From Micromonospora andamanensis (GTDB lineage: Bacteria > Actinomycetota > Actinomycetes > Mycobacteriales > Micromonosporaceae), in assembly GCF_016863495.1 (NCBI RefSeq), contig NZ_BOOZ01000018.1:1-64000 (forward strand): DNA of 64,000 bases, read 5' to 3'. Positions 33,883-43,289 of the stretch are shown here, piece by piece. A program made the translations under genes and the position numbers. Every line of letters starts with the position of its first letter. Position 1 is the first letter of the stretch. The notes under the pieces are model-generated. The model worked only from the letters and a program-made list of their open reading frames with translations. It searched no databases and had not been told where the DNA came from.

Positions 33883-35904
33883 TCAGAACAAGGCGAGCGG
33901 ATCGACCTGGAGGCGTACCGGGTCGGCCGCCTTACGGGCGCTGCGGACCCCGGCCGCTGCGTGCAGCGCGTCGGCCATCGCGGCGGCGCGGGCCCTCGGC
34001 ACCCGCACCAGCATCCGTTCCCGCTCTCCGTCGGCCGGTACCGGACCGAGCAGTTCCGTCCCGTCGGGCAGGCGCGCCTGCGCCAACAGGTCGGCGACCG
34101 CGTCCGGCAGGCCGGTCACGCTGGCCATCCGCATCGCCGGGGGGAAACCCAGCTCCCGCCGTTCGGCCAGTTCCCGGGCGGCGAACCAGCCGGCGTCCCA
34201 GCGCAGCAGCGCCTGCACCGGCGCGAGCGCACCGTCGGCGACCACCACCACCCGGCCCCCCTCGGCCGCCGGCCGGGCCAGTGCCGCAGCCGCCGTCCAG
34301 CGGCGCAGCGCCTCCTCACCGGCCCGCAGGTCGGCCCGGGTGAGCAGGGCCCAGGAGTCCAGCAGCAGCACCGCGCCGTAGCCGCCGGCCGCCAGCGGCT
34401 CGGCGCCCGGGGTGGCGATCACCAGGCCCGGCCCGTCGGGCACGTCGGCGAGCACCTCCTCCCGGCCGGAGGTGCGCACCGGCACCCCCGGAAAGGCCCT
34501 ACCGAGTTCCTCGGCGGTCCGCCGGGCACCGGTGACCGAGGCCCGCAGCCGCCGCCCGCCACACTGCGGGCAGGCGTACGCGGCGGCGATCCGGGCGCAC
34601 CAGCGGCAGGCCGGCGACCCACCCGCCGACGGCAGCGCGAGCGGGCCGGCGCAGTGCGGGCAGCGGGCCGGGGTCCGACATTCGGCGCAGGCCACCGAGG
34701 GCAGGTAGCCGCGCCGGGGCACCTGGACCAGGACCGGCAGTTCCGCGCGCAGCGCCTCCCGGGCGGCCGTCCAGGCCAGGCTCGGCAGCCGGGCGGTCGC
34801 CGCGCCGGGATCGCGGGCCAGTTGCGGGTCGTCGCCGGTCGGCACGATCGCGGGGGTACGCGCCCGCAGCACCGCCCGGTCGGCGATCACCTCACGGGCC
34901 CAGCCGGTCTCCACAAGCAGTTGCGCCTCGGCGGTACGGGCGTAGCCGCCGACGAGTGCGCCCGCCTCCGCCAACTGGGCGCGGGTGAGCAGCACCTCAC
35001 GGGCGTGCGGGTAGGGGGCCCGCGGCTCGGCGTGCAGATCGTCACCGTCGTCCCAGATCGCCACCAGCCCCAGCCTGTCGACCGGGGCGAACATGGCGGC
35101 CCGGGTGCCGATCACCACCGGAGCTTCGGCACGCCGGGCGGTCAGGAAGGCGCGGTAACGCCGCGCCGGGCCGAGCGCGGCCGACAGGCAGACGTGCCGG
35201 CCCGGCCCGAGCCGGGCGGTGAGCGCGGCATCGAGCCGGTCGAGATCCCGCCCGTCGGCAACCACCACAAGCGCACCCCGGCCGGCGGCCACCGTGGCGG
35301 CGACGGCTGTGGCGTAGCGGGCCGCCCAGTCCTCCCCCGGCAGTGCCGACCAGACCGCCCGGGGGGAACGCCCGTCGGCAAGGGCCCGCAGCAACGCCGG
35401 CCCGGCCGGGTAGTCGCGCCAACCTTCCGGCTCCGGCTCCGGCTCCGGCTGCGGCTCCGGCTGCGGCTGCGGCTGCGGCTGCGGCTCAAGTTCCGGCGAC
35501 CCGGCGGGCGGGGCCGCGGTCATGATCTCCTTTTCCACCCGGGCGTGCCGGGGTGGCACCGCCAGCCGCAGCACGTCGGCCAGGCTGCCGGCGTACCTGT
35601 CGGCGACGACCCGGGCCAGCCGGGCCACCTCCGGGGCGAGCACCGGCACCGGAGAGACCACCTTGTCCAGGTAGGCGAGCCGGGGATGCTCGGAGCGTTC
35701 GGCCCGTTCCAGCAGCCAACCGTCGACGAGCTGGCCGGCGAAGCGCACCTTCACCCGTACGCCGGGCACGGCGTCGGCGGAGAGCGCCTGGGGAACCAGG
35801 TAGTCGAAGGGGCGGTCCAGATGGGCCAGCGGCACGTCGACGCAGACCCGGGCGACCGGCGACCTGTCAGCGGGCCGCCGGTCGTCACGCCGGGTGGTTG
35901 TCAG
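33883..35904 (-). CDS. priA: Primosomal protein N' (PriA), probably helicase-inactive
   Basis: PriA restarts replication at stalled forks. The C-terminal half has the zinc-binding cysteines ([31 protein letters not shown]) and the N-terminal DNA-binding region [20 protein letters not shown]. The helicase motifs are lost: where GxGKT is expected the sequence is [14 protein letters not shown], and the DEEH box reads [11 protein letters not shown]. Actinobacterial PriA proteins are known to lack helicase motifs, so this is normal for the clade. A (Glu/Gln)-Pro repeat sits near residue 145. No ATG or GTG precedes the domain; a CTG overlapping the metK stop is the only candidate, so the start is unsure. 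Confidence 0.85.
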   Translation of the reverse strand: MTTTRRDDRRPADRSPVARVCVDVPLAHLDRPFDYLVPQALSADAVPGVRVKVRFAGQLVDGWLLERAERSEHPRLAYLDKVVSPVPVLAPEVARLARVVADRYAGSLADVLRLAVPPRHARVEKEIMTAAPPAGSPELEPQPQPQPQPEPQPEPEPEPEGWRDYPAGPALLRALADGRSPRAVWSALPGEDWAARYATAVAATVAAGRGALVVVADGRDLDRLDAALTARLGPGRHVCLSAALGPARRYRAFLTARRAEAPVVIGTRAAMFAPVDRLGLVAIWDDGDDLHAEPRAPYPHAREVLLTRAQLAEAGALVGGYARTAEAQLLVETGWAREVIADRAVLRARTPAIVPTGDDPQLARDPGAATARLPSLAWTAAREALRAELPVLVQVPRRGYLPSVACAECRTPARCPHCAGPLALPSAGGSPACRWCARIAAAYACPQCGGRRLRASVTGARRTAEELGRAFPGVPVRTSGREEVLADVPDGPGLVIATPGAEPLAAGGYGAVLLLDSWALLTRADLRAGEEALRRWTAAAALARPAAEGGRVVVVADGALAPVQALLRWDAGWFAARELAERRELGFPPAMRMASVTGLPDAVADLLAQARLPDGTELLGPVPADGERERMLVRVPRARAAAMADALHAAAGVRSARKAADPVRLQVDPLALF
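35429..35488. repeat. Hexanucleotide tandem repeat inside priA
   Basis: GGCTCC or GGCTGC repeats nine times with a tenth partial unit; on the coding strand it specifies alternating Glu-Pro and Gln-Pro. Six-base units keep the frame whatever the copy number, so length variation between strains is likely. It lies between the DNA-binding and former helicase parts. Confidence 0.9.
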
Positions 35905-37094
35905 GCTCCCGCGGCCGACTTGAGGTCGGCGGCACGGTCGGTGGACTCCCAGGTCAGGTCGGGCAGTTCGCGGCCGAAGTGGCCGTAGGCGGCGGTCTGC
36001 GCGTAGATCGGCCGCAGCAGGTGCAGGTCCCGGATGATCGCGGCCGGACGCAGGTCGAAGATCTCGGTGACCGCCTTCTCGATCGAGGCCACCGGCACCG
36101 TCTCGGTACCGAAGGTCTCGATGAACAGGCTCACCGGGTGTGCCTTGCCGATCGCGTACGCGACCTGCACCTCGCACCGCTCCGCGAGCCCGGCGGCCAC
36201 CACGTTCTTGGCCACCCACCGCATCGCGTACGCGGCCGACCTGTCGACCTTCGACGGGTCCTTGCCGGAGAACGCCCCACCGCCGTGGCGGGCGTACCCG
36301 CCGTAGGTGTCCACGATGATCTTCCGCCCGGTCAGGCCCGCGTCGCCCATCGGACCACCGATCTCGAACCGGCCGGTCGGATTGACCAGGAGCCGGTAGC
36401 CCTCGGTGTCCAGGCCGAGGCTCTCCAGCTCGGGAGCGATGACGTGGTCCCGCACGTCCGGGGTGAGCAGCGACTCCAGCGAGATGTCGGCGGCGTGCTG
36501 GCTGGAGACCACCACCGTGTTGAGGCGTACCGGCCGCAGCCCGTCGTACTCGATGGTGACCTGCGTCTTGCCGTCCGGGCGCAGGTAGGGCACCGTGCCG
36601 TCCTTGCGTACCGCGGAGAGCCGGCGGGCCAGCCGGTGCGCGAGCGCGATCGGCAGCGGCATCAGCTCGGGCGTCTCGGAGCAGGCGAACCCGAACATCA
36701 TGCCCTGGTCACCGGCGCCCTGCGCGTCCAACGCGCTCTCCGACGCCCCGGTACGCAGCTCGAACGCGTTGTCCACGCCCTGCGCGATGTCCGGCGACTG
36801 GGAACCGATCGAGACGCTCACCCCGCACGACGCCCCGTCGAAACCCTTCTTCGACGAGTCGTACCCGATGCCCAGGATCGTCTCCCGCACGATCGTCGGG
36901 ATGTCGGCGTACGCCTTTGTCGTCACCTCACCGGCGACGTGCACCTGGCCGGTGGTGATCAGGGTCTCCACAGCCACCCGGCTGTGCGGATCCTGCGTCA
37001 GAAGGGCATCGAGGATGCCGTCGCTGATCTGATCGGCGATCTTGTCCGGGTGGCCTTCCGTGACCGATTCGGACGTGAAGAGGCGGCGTGTCAC
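35901..37094 (-). CDS. metK: S-adenosylmethionine synthetase
   Basis: MetK makes SAM from methionine and ATP. The 397-residue protein has the family signatures [40 protein letters not shown] and the P-loop-like [19 protein letters not shown]. The GTG start has TAGGAG 4 nt upstream; the upstream in-frame stretch lacks homology. A -10 element TACACT lies about 35 bp before it. No SAM riboswitch was seen. Its stop overlaps the proposed priA start. Confidence 0.98.
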   Translation of the reverse strand: MTRRLFTSESVTEGHPDKIADQISDGILDALLTQDPHSRVAVETLITTGQVHVAGEVTTKAYADIPTIVRETILGIGYDSSKKGFDGASCGVSVSIGSQSPDIAQGVDNAFELRTGASESALDAQGAGDQGMMFGFACSETPELMPLPIALAHRLARRLSAVRKDGTVPYLRPDGKTQVTIEYDGLRPVRLNTVVVSSQHAADISLESLLTPDVRDHVIAPELESLGLDTEGYRLLVNPTGRFEIGGPMGDAGLTGRKIIVDTYGGYARHGGGAFSGKDPSKVDRSAAYAMRWVAKNVVAAGLAERCEVQVAYAIGKAHPVSLFIETFGTETVPVASIEKAVTEIFDLRPAAIIRDLHLLRPIYAQTAAYGHFGRELPDLTWESTDRAADLKSAAGA

Positions 37095-37128
37095 GGTACT
37101 CCTAAGTTCTTGGACGTCGTTCCGCGGC

Positions 37129-37134
37129 AGTGTA
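37129..37134 (-). promoter_or_regulatory. Candidate -10 element of metK
   Basis: TACACT on the minus strand lies 35 bp before the metK start. A -35 element at the right distance is not clear. The gap between coaBC and metK also holds the self-complementary CCGTCGACGG, which may help end the coaBC transcript. Confidence 0.4.
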
Positions 37135-37182
37135 GTCACCAACCGTCCACGACACCGTCGACGGTCGTCTTGGGTCCAGCCG

Positions 37183-38394
37183 TCAGGAGGAGTCACCGGC
37201 CCACCGGGCGACCACCAGGTCCCATACCCCGTCGGCGAGATCCTCCTTGGACCGCTCGGGTATCCGGGTGACCGAGCCGTCCACGCTGATGACGGTGGCC
37301 GCGTTGGTCTCGGCGCCGAAGACCTTGTCCGGCCCCACCTCGTTGATGACGATGAGGTCGGCCCGCTTTCGGGCCAGCTTGGCCCGTCCGTTGGCCTCGG
37401 CGTCGCCGGTCTCGGCGGCGAACACCACCAGCACCTGCTCCGGCCGACGACGCTGACCCAGCTCGGCGGCGATGTCCGGGTTGGTCACGAGTTCGATTGT
37501 GGGCGCCGTGCCGTCGTCCGATTTCTTGATTTTGCCAGGCGCGTACGTCGCCGGTCGGAAATCGGCAGGAGCCGCCGCCATCACCACCACGTCGGCGTCC
37601 ACAGCCGCCTTCAGGGTGGCCTCCCGCAGGTCAGCGGTGGTGCCCACCCGGACCAGGTCCGCACCGGCCGGATCGGGCAGTGTGACGTTCGCCGAGATCA
37701 GCGTGACCTGGGCGCCACGGGCGAGGGCGGCCCGGGCGAACGCGTAACCCTGCTTGCCCGAGGACCTGTTGCCCAGGAAGCGCACCGGGTCCAGCGGTTC
37801 CCGGGTACCACCTGCGGTGACCACCACCCGGCGGCCGGCCAGGTCGGCCGGCGCGGCGGCGCCACGGGCCAGGATGCGGCGGGCCACGGCGAAGATCTCC
37901 GCCGGCTCCGGCAACCGGCCCTTGCCGGTGTCGACCCCGGTGAGTCGCCCGACAGCCGGCTCGACGACCCGGACCCCCCGGGCCCGCAGCGTCGCGACGT
38001 TGGCGACGGTCGCCGGGTGCTCCCACATCTCGGTGTGCATCGCCGGCGCCAGCAGCACCGGACAGCGAGCGGTGAGCAGGGTGTTGCTGAGTAGATCATC
38101 GGCAAGGCCGTGGGCGGCCCGGGCCAGCAGGTCGGCGGTGGTCGGCGCGACCACCACCAGGTCGGCCTGCTGACCGAGTCGCACGTGCGGCACCTCGTGC
38201 ACGTCGGACCAGACGTCCTCGGCGACGGGTTGCCCGGACAGCGCCGCCCAGGTCGGCGCGCCGACGAAACGCAACGCGGCAGCGGTCGGCACCACCCGGA
38301 CCTGGTGGCCCGACTCGGTGAACAGGCGCAGCAACTCGCACGCCTTGTACGCGGCGATCCCGCCGCCGACGCCGAGGATGATCCGGGCGCTCAT
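37183..38394 (-). CDS. coaBC: Bifunctional phosphopantothenoylcysteine decarboxylase / phosphopantothenate--cysteine ligase
   Basis: The 403-residue protein performs two coenzyme A steps. The N-terminal CoaC flavoprotein (residues 1-190) has [20 protein letters not shown] and the [20 protein letters not shown] motif; the C-terminal CoaB ligase has [33 protein letters not shown] and [12 protein letters not shown]. Both active regions look intact. It follows rpoZ by 14 nt in the usual mihF-gmk-rpoZ-coaBC-metK order. Confidence 0.97.
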   Translation of the reverse strand: MSARIILGVGGGIAAYKACELLRLFTESGHQVRVVPTAAALRFVGAPTWAALSGQPVAEDVWSDVHEVPHVRLGQQADLVVVAPTTADLLARAAHGLADDLLSNTLLTARCPVLLAPAMHTEMWEHPATVANVATLRARGVRVVEPAVGRLTGVDTGKGRLPEPAEIFAVARRILARGAAAPADLAGRRVVVTAGGTREPLDPVRFLGNRSSGKQGYAFARAALARGAQVTLISANVTLPDPAGADLVRVGTTADLREATLKAAVDADVVVMAAAPADFRPATYAPGKIKKSDDGTAPTIELVTNPDIAAELGQRRRPEQVLVVFAAETGDAEANGRAKLARKRADLIVINEVGPDKVFGAETNAATVISVDGSVTRIPERSKEDLADGVWDLVVARWAGDSS

Positions 38395-38408
38395 CGACGC
38401 GCGGGGGG

Positions 38409-38672
38409 TTACGGCTGGTCGGTCGGCTCAGCGGTGAGCAGGCCCGCGTTGATCTCGCGCATCGCGATGGAGAGCGGCTTCTCCTGGGGAGTGGTCTCGA
38501 CGAGCGGGCCGACGTACTCCAGCAGACCCTCACCGAGCTGGCTGTAGTAGGCGTTGACCTGGCGGGCGCGCTTGGCCGCGAAAATGACAAGCGCGTACTT
38601 CGACGTCGTCTTCTCCAGGAGCTCGTCGATCGGCGGGTTGGTGATGCCTTCGGGGTTGGCGATGGATCCCAC
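38409..38672 (-). CDS. rpoZ: RNA polymerase omega subunit
   Basis: The 87-residue protein starts [20 protein letters not shown] and continues [20 protein letters not shown], the conserved omega helix that latches the beta-prime subunit. The C-terminal part [18 protein letters not shown] is typical of actinobacteria. The GTG start follows AGAGG at about 8 nt. It lies between gmk and coaBC as expected. Confidence 0.97.
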   Translation of the reverse strand: MGSIANPEGITNPPIDELLEKTTSKYALVIFAAKRARQVNAYYSQLGEGLLEYVGPLVETTPQEKPLSIAMREINAGLLTAEPTDQP

Positions 38673-38725
38673 GGATGAACCTCTGCGTCTTTCGCACGGA
38701 CCGCGCCTGAGCGCGGTGCCGGCGC

Positions 38726-39259
38726 TCAACCGCGCGGACGCGGTCGGGCCGGAGCCAGGAAGGAAGAACCGATGAATCCTACCAGTTCGTCCACGACACG
38801 CTCGATGCGGTCGTGCGACACGCTGAGGTCGAAGGCGGCCACGACCGGCGGACCCGGCAGTCGACCGGGCGGATGGAGTAGGACGAGTCGCGCTCGCGGC
38901 CACCCGGCCCGGACCAGCAACGCCCCGTCGAGGTCCAGCGCGAGCAGGACCGGCTGCCCGGCGGCGAGCCGGCGGCGCAGCGGGCTGATCTCCGTACCGC
39001 GCCGGTGAGTACCGAGCCGACTCCACTCCAGCAGCTCGCCGGCGGCGAGCCGGCGGTCGAACTCCTCGGGCGTGACGAAGTGCCGGTGGACGCCGTCCAG
39101 TTCGCCGCCCCGGCGAGGCCGGGTGGTGACCGTGACGGGCGTCCACACTGACGGAGAACGCGCCCGGACCAGCTCGACGACACTCTCCCTGCCGGCGCCG
39201 GATGGGCCAGCCAGGACAGTGAGCCGAGCCGCCGGGCGCGCCTCGTCATCCAAGCTCAC
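38726..39259 (-). CDS. gmk: Degenerate guanylate-kinase-like protein
   Basis: The position between mihF and rpoZ and the start [20 protein letters not shown] mark this as the gmk locus. However, the Walker A lysine is replaced by Arg24 followed by Glu (GPSGAGRES instead of GxxGxGKS/T). GMP-binding features are partly kept ([37 protein letters not shown]), but the LID segment with its catalytic arginines is largely missing and the protein is 177 residues rather than about 200. Catalysis is doubtful. I believe similar forms occur in Micromonosporaceae, so a second gmk elsewhere, or a changed function, is likely. Confidence 0.8.
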   Translation of the reverse strand: MSLDDEARPAARLTVLAGPSGAGRESVVELVRARSPSVWTPVTVTTRPRRGGELDGVHRHFVTPEEFDRRLAAGELLEWSRLGTHRRGTEISPLRRRLAAGQPVLLALDLDGALLVRAGWPRARLVLLHPPGRLPGPPVVAAFDLSVSHDRIERVVDELVGFIGSSFLAPARPRPRG

Positions 39260-39284
39260 TGCTTGTTTCTACACGCAGTCGTGC

Positions 39285-39602
39285 TCAGTTGGCGGCGAAC
39301 TCCCCAAGCAGGGCCTTGCGCTGCTGCTCGCCGAGGCCACGCAGGCGACGGCTGTCGGCGATCTTGAGCTTCTCCATGATCTGAGTAGCCCGGATCTTGC
39401 CGATGCCCGGCATGGCCTGCAGCACGGCCGACACCTTGAGCTTGCCGACGACATCGTCGGACTCGGCCCGCTCAAGAACGGCTCCGAGGGTGGTCTTGCC
39501 CTGCTTGAGCTGCTCCTTCAGCTCGGCACGGGCTTTGCGGATCTCCGCAGCCTTCTCCAGCGCGGCTGCGCGCTGCTCGGGGGTCAGTGACGGGAGCGGC
39601 AC
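39285..39602 (-). CDS. mihF: Actinobacterial integration host factor MihF
   Basis: The 105-residue protein is a nucleoid-associated DNA-binding protein with the typical start MPLPSLTPEQRAAALEKAAE and the helix-two-turn-helix MPGIGKIRATQIMEKLKIAD. In Streptomyces the orthologue sIHF affects chromosome compaction and development. The start codon is GTG. It has its own good promoter upstream and heads mihF-gmk-rpoZ-coaBC. Confidence 0.96.
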   Translation of the reverse strand: MPLPSLTPEQRAAALEKAAEIRKARAELKEQLKQGKTTLGAVLERAESDDVVGKLKVSAVLQAMPGIGKIRATQIMEKLKIADSRRLRGLGEQQRKALLGEFAAN

Positions 39603-39698
39603 CAGTTCTCCTCAGGTCCCTATCGCGACGGGCGGGACGCACCGCCGCATCTGTGAAACGTGGTGTCGCTGTGAACCAAGGGGTTCCCAGCGCGGGGA

Positions 39699-39727
39699 AA
39701 ACTAGCGGTCAACGGAGCTTTCGGCAA
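39699..39727 (-). promoter_or_regulatory. mihF promoter
   Basis: On the minus strand TTGCCG (39722-39727) is followed by exactly 17 bp and TAGTTT (39699-39704). This is a good match to housekeeping sigma promoters and gives a leader of about 90 nt before mihF. It lies in the gap after pyrF, so mihF does not depend on the pyr operon. Confidence 0.6.
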
Positions 39728-39773
39728 CGTGGGCGCGCAGTGATCACCACAAAGTGACCGAGCCATCAGTCAG

Positions 39774-40610
39774 TCATGACAGCGCCAGAACCGCCCGACA
39801 CTCAGCCACAGCCCGCTCGGCGGCGGCCCGCAACGCCGCCGGATCGGGCCCGGCGGTCAGCACCTCACGGGAGTACGCGGGCAGCACGGCGGGCACCGCG
39901 GAACCGAAGACGACGCGCAGATCCGCGGCCGTGGCGCCCTGCGCCCCGAGCCCCGGGGCGAGCAGCGGGCCGTTCACCGCCGACAGGTCGCAGCCGGTGT
40001 CACCGACCGTCGCGCCGATCACGGCGCCGATGCTGCCGAGCGGCTCCGCACCCGCGTTGAGCTGGGAAATCTCGTCGAGGACGGTCTGCGCGACGGTACG
40101 TCCGTCGGCGCCGCGAGCGCGCTGCACCGAGGCGCCCTCGGGGTTGGAGGTGAGCGCCAGGACGAAGACGCCGCCGCCGTGCTCGGCGGCCAGCTCGAAC
40201 ATCGGGGCCAGCGAGCCGACGCCCAGGAAGGGGCTCGCCGTCACCGCGTCGACATACATGGAGCTGGATGGATCAAGGTAGGCCGACGCGTACGCGCGAA
40301 CCGTCGAACCGATGTCCCCACGCTTGGCGTCGAGCAGAACGAGCGAGCCGAGATTTCGTAACTGTCGGATAGTTGACTCAAGCACCGCCATCCCTTGAGA
40401 ACCGAATCGCTCGAAGAACGCCGACTGAGGCTTGACCACCGCAACCCGGTCACCGAGGGCGTCCACGACGGTCCGGGCGAAGCGGTCGAGACCGTCCACG
40501 TCGTCGGCAAGGCCCCACCGGGCCAGCAACTCCGGATGCGGGTCGATCCCCACGCAGAGCGGGCCGCGTTCGTCCATGGCCCGGTGCAGCCGGGCGCCGA
40601 AGCTCTCCAT
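39774..40610 (-). CDS. pyrF: Orotidine-5'-phosphate decarboxylase (type 2)
   Basis: PyrF makes UMP in the last de novo pyrimidine step. The 278-residue length and the signature LVLLDAKRGDIGSTVRAYAS identify the type 2 family of actinobacteria; PLCVGIDPHPELL and VVKPQSAFFERFG also match. It lies at the end of the pyr genes, separated from pyrD by an inserted bioA and an array of decamer repeats. Confidence 0.97.
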   Translation of the reverse strand: MESFGARLHRAMDERGPLCVGIDPHPELLARWGLADDVDGLDRFARTVVDALGDRVAVVKPQSAFFERFGSQGMAVLESTIRQLRNLGSLVLLDAKRGDIGSTVRAYASAYLDPSSSMYVDAVTASPFLGVGSLAPMFELAAEHGGGVFVLALTSNPEGASVQRARGADGRTVAQTVLDEISQLNAGAEPLGSIGAVIGATVGDTGCDLSAVNGPLLAPGLGAQGATAADLRVVFGSAVPAVLPAYSREVLTAGPDPAALRAAAERAVAECRAVLALS

Positions 40611-40662
40611 AACGGCAGTGCCTTCCTCTCGTCCTCCGCCGGTCCGGGATCGCGCCGGCCGT

Positions 40663-40770
40663 CGCCTACTCAGCAGGTTCGGGCAGGGGCGTCACCCGGC
40701 TACTCCAATTCGCGCAACCTGTCGATCACGCCTACTCAAATCGAATCGAGCGTCATAACTCGCCTACTCA
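40663..40770. repeat. Four-copy phased decamer array upstream of pyrF
   Basis: CGCCTACTCA occurs exactly at 40663, 40729 and 40761, and a variant CGGCTACTCC at 40697. Start-to-start spacings are 34, 32 and 32 bp, about three helical turns, so all copies face the same side. In the pyrF sense the unit reads TGAGTAGGCG; the first copy contains the bioA stop codon. The spacers are unrelated, so this is not a simple tandem duplication. It may be an operator array or a repeat element. Confidence 0.7.
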
Positions 40771-42042
40771 GCCCGCCGCTACCGCCGCTGCGATAGCCGA
40801 GACCACGACCGCCAGGTCGGCGTCCGTGGTGACGTACGGCGGCATCGTGTAGACCAGATCCCGGAACGGACGCAGCCACACCCCCTGCGCCACCGCGGCG
40901 GCGGTGGCCGCGCCGATATCCACCTCGTGGTCCACCTGGACCACTCCGATGCCGCCAAGCACCCGCACGTCGGTCACGCCCGGCGCACCGCGCAGCGGCT
41001 CCAGCCCGGACCGCAGGCCCCGCTGAAGTCGCGCCACCTGCCCGGCCCAGTCCCCGGCCCGCAGCAGGCCCAGCGACGCGTTGGCGACCGCGCAGGCCAG
41101 CGGGTTGCCCATGAACGTCGGGCCGTGCGCGAGCACACCGCCGGTCCGGATGCCCCGCGCGACCTCCGCCGTGCAGAGCGCCGCGGCCAGGGTGAGGTAC
41201 CCGCCGGTGAGCGCCTTGCCGACACACATCACGTCCGGCGTCACCCCGGCGTGCTCGGCGGCGAACATGGTGCCGGTACGCCCGAATCCGGTAGCGATCT
41301 CGTCGAAGATCAGCAACACCCCGTGCGCGCTCGTCACCTCGCGCAGCACCCGCAGATAGTGCGGATTGTGGAAGCGCATTCCGCCGGCACCCTGCACCAC
41401 CGGTTCCACGATCACCGCCGCCAGCTCGTGGGCGTGCCGCTCGACCGCGTCGACAAGCGCCGCCTCGTACGCCGGGTCCGGTGGGCTGTCGAAGCCGCCG
41501 GGTGGTGCCGGGGCGAACACCTGTCGCGGCAGCACGTCCCCCCAGAGGTGGTGCATGCCGCCCTCGGGGTCGCAGACGCTCATCGGATGGAACGTGTCGC
41601 CGTGGTAGCCGCCCCGCCAGGTGCCCAACCGGCGTCGCTGCGGCCGGCCGGTGGCCCGCTGGTACTGCAGGCACATCTTCACCGCGACCTCGACACTCAC
41701 CGAACCGGAGTCGGCGAGGAACACGTGCTCCAGCCCGTCGGGGGTCACCTCGACCAGGGTGCGGGCCAGCTCCACGGCCGGTGCGTGGGTGAGCCCGCCG
41801 AACATGACGTGGCTCATCCGCCGCAACTGGTCGGTGACCGCCGCGTCCAGCACCGGATGCCGGTACCCGTGGATCGCCGCCCACCAGGAAGACATCCCGT
41901 CGACAAGCTCACGACCGTCGGCCAGCCGCAACCGCACCCCGGCCGCACTCTCCACCACATACGGCGCCACCACCGGCGGCACCACCGAGTACGGATGCCA
42001 CACGTGCGCCGCGTCAGCCGCGAGAACCTCCTCCGGCGTCAC
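40768..42042 (-). CDS. bioA: Adenosylmethionine-8-amino-7-oxononanoate aminotransferase
   Basis: BioA uses SAM as amino donor to make diaminopelargonic acid in biotin synthesis. The 424-residue PLP enzyme has [11 protein letters not shown] at the start, [16 protein letters not shown], the cofactor Asp in [15 protein letters not shown] and the Schiff-base lysine in [17 protein letters not shown]. It is isolated from other bio genes and interrupts the usual pyrD-pyrF order. Repeats flank it on both sides (42054-42136 and the decamer array). The start codon is GTG. Confidence 0.95.
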   Translation of the reverse strand: MTPEEVLAADAAHVWHPYSVVPPVVAPYVVESAAGVRLRLADGRELVDGMSSWWAAIHGYRHPVLDAAVTDQLRRMSHVMFGGLTHAPAVELARTLVEVTPDGLEHVFLADSGSVSVEVAVKMCLQYQRATGRPQRRRLGTWRGGYHGDTFHPMSVCDPEGGMHHLWGDVLPRQVFAPAPPGGFDSPPDPAYEAALVDAVERHAHELAAVIVEPVVQGAGGMRFHNPHYLRVLREVTSAHGVLLIFDEIATGFGRTGTMFAAEHAGVTPDVMCVGKALTGGYLTLAAALCTAEVARGIRTGGVLAHGPTFMGNPLACAVANASLGLLRAGDWAGQVARLQRGLRSGLEPLRGAPGVTDVRVLGGIGVVQVDHEVDIGAATAAAVAQGVWLRPFRDLVYTMPPYVTTDADLAVVVSAIAAAVAAG

Positions 42043-42053
42043 CCCTCCCCCAC

Positions 42054-42136
42054 CTCCCCGCGATCGTGCACTTTCGGTCGCCGTTGCGCCCCATCCGCCC
42101 CATCCGCCCCGACAGAAAGTGCAAGATCGCGGGGAG
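42054..42136. repeat. Intergenic inverted repeat between pyrD and bioA
   Basis: CTCCCCGCGATC at 42054-42065 pairs with GATCGCGGGGAG at 42125-42136, and the arms continue inward as GTGCACTTTCGG against CAGAAAGTGCAA with two mismatches. It looks like a dispersed intergenic hairpin element or terminator within the pyr operon. I believe related sequences are common between genes in this family of bacteria. Confidence 0.65.
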
Positions 42137-42148
42137 GGTGGGCGGGCG

Positions 42149-43165
42149 TCATCGGGATGGGGCGGCGCGGGCGACGGCGCGGGGCAGCGCCGGGCCGCGG
42201 TAGATGAAGCCGGTGTAGAGCTGCACCAGGCTCGCGCCGGCGTCGAACATCCGGGCGGCGTCGTCGGGATCGACGATGCCGCCGACGCCGATGACCGGCA
42301 GTTGCCCGCCCGTCTCGGCGTGCACGAAGGCGACCACCTGCCGCGCCCGGTCGGCCAGGGGACGGCCGGACAGTCCGCCGGCCTCGCCGGAACGCCTCCG
42401 GTCGGCCGGGGCCAGGCCGTCCCGCCCGAGGGTCGTGTTCGTGGCGATCACCCCGGCCGCGCCACGGGCCAGGCACACCTCAAGCAACTCGGCGATGGCC
42501 GGCTCGGTCAGGTCAGGGGCGATCTTCACCAGCACCGGCTTCTCCCCCACCAGCGCCGCCAGCAGCGCGTCCAGGTGCCCACGGTCCTGCAACTCGCGCA
42601 GCCCGGGGGTGTTCGGCGAGGAGACGTTGACCGCGAAGTAGTCCCCGTGGTCGCGCAGCGCGCGGTACGACTCGCGGTAATCCTCCACCGCGTCCGCCAG
42701 GGCCGTCACCTTCGACTTGCCCAGCGAGATGCCAAGCGGTACGCCGAGCGGTCGCGGCAACGCCGACAGCCGGTCCGCCAGCGCCTGCGCACCGGCGTTG
42801 TTGAAGCCCATCCTGTTGATCACGGCCTCGCTGTCGGGCAGCCGGAACAGCCGGGGCCGGGGATTGCCCGGCTGCGGGCGCGCCGTAACGGTGCCGACCT
42901 CGACGAAACCGAAGCCGAGCGCCGGCCACGCCGGCAGCGCCACCCCGTCCTTGTCCATGCCGGCAGCGAGCCCCACCGGGTTCGGAAACCGCACCCCGAA
43001 CACCGTGCGCGGCGCCGCCACGGCGTACCGGGCCCGCACCGCCGCCAGCGCCACGGGCATCCGGGACAGCGCGGCCAACCGTCGCAGGGTGAACTCGTGC
43101 GCCGCCTCCGCGTCCCCACCCCCGACCCGGAACAACCCCCGCCGCACGGTCCGCTCGAAGATCAC
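42149..43165 (-). CDS. pyrD: Dihydroorotate dehydrogenase (quinone), class 2
   Basis: PyrD oxidises dihydroorotate to orotate at the membrane with quinone. The 338-residue FMN enzyme has the class 2 N-terminal helix region, [19 protein letters not shown], the catalytic serine loop [16 protein letters not shown] and the FMN phosphate site [13 protein letters not shown]. The GTG was chosen because GGGAGGG lies about 6 nt upstream. It follows carB after a 124-bp gap with an inverted repeat. Confidence 0.97.
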   Translation of the reverse strand: MIFERTVRRGLFRVGGGDAEAAHEFTLRRLAALSRMPVALAAVRARYAVAAPRTVFGVRFPNPVGLAAGMDKDGVALPAWPALGFGFVEVGTVTARPQPGNPRPRLFRLPDSEAVINRMGFNNAGAQALADRLSALPRPLGVPLGISLGKSKVTALADAVEDYRESYRALRDHGDYFAVNVSSPNTPGLRELQDRGHLDALLAALVGEKPVLVKIAPDLTEPAIAELLEVCLARGAAGVIATNTTLGRDGLAPADRRRSGEAGGLSGRPLADRARQVVAFVHAETGGQLPVIGVGGIVDPDDAARMFDAGASLVQLYTGFIYRGPALPRAVARAAPSR

Positions 43166-43215
43166 GCCGTCCCTCCCCCACCACACGGCACGTCCCCAAG
43201 CCCTCGCACCACCTG

Positions 43216-43276
43216 GTTGATCATGAGGTTGGCGGCGATGTCGATCTTCTCTACTGCCGCTAACCTCATGATCAAC
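43216..43276. repeat. Intergenic inverted repeat between carB and pyrD
   Basis: GTTGATCATGAGGTTGGCGG at 43216 onward pairs with CCGCTAACCTCATGATCAAC ending at 43276; the 21-bp arms have one mismatch and the loop is 19 bases. It is AT-richer than its surroundings, which suggests a mobile or dispersed element. It may also act as an internal terminator or processing site. Confidence 0.7.
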
Positions 43277-43289
43277 GAGAGCTGGGGGG

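Noticed and set aside
37095-37182. SAM riboswitch before metK
   Set aside because: The gap is under 90 bp and shows neither SAM-I nor SAM-II/IV hallmarks; it fits a plain promoter and leader.
40663-40770. CRISPR array
   Set aside because: Spacing near 32 bp is superficially similar, but the repeat is only 10 bp, one copy is degenerate, there are just four units and no cas gene is near.
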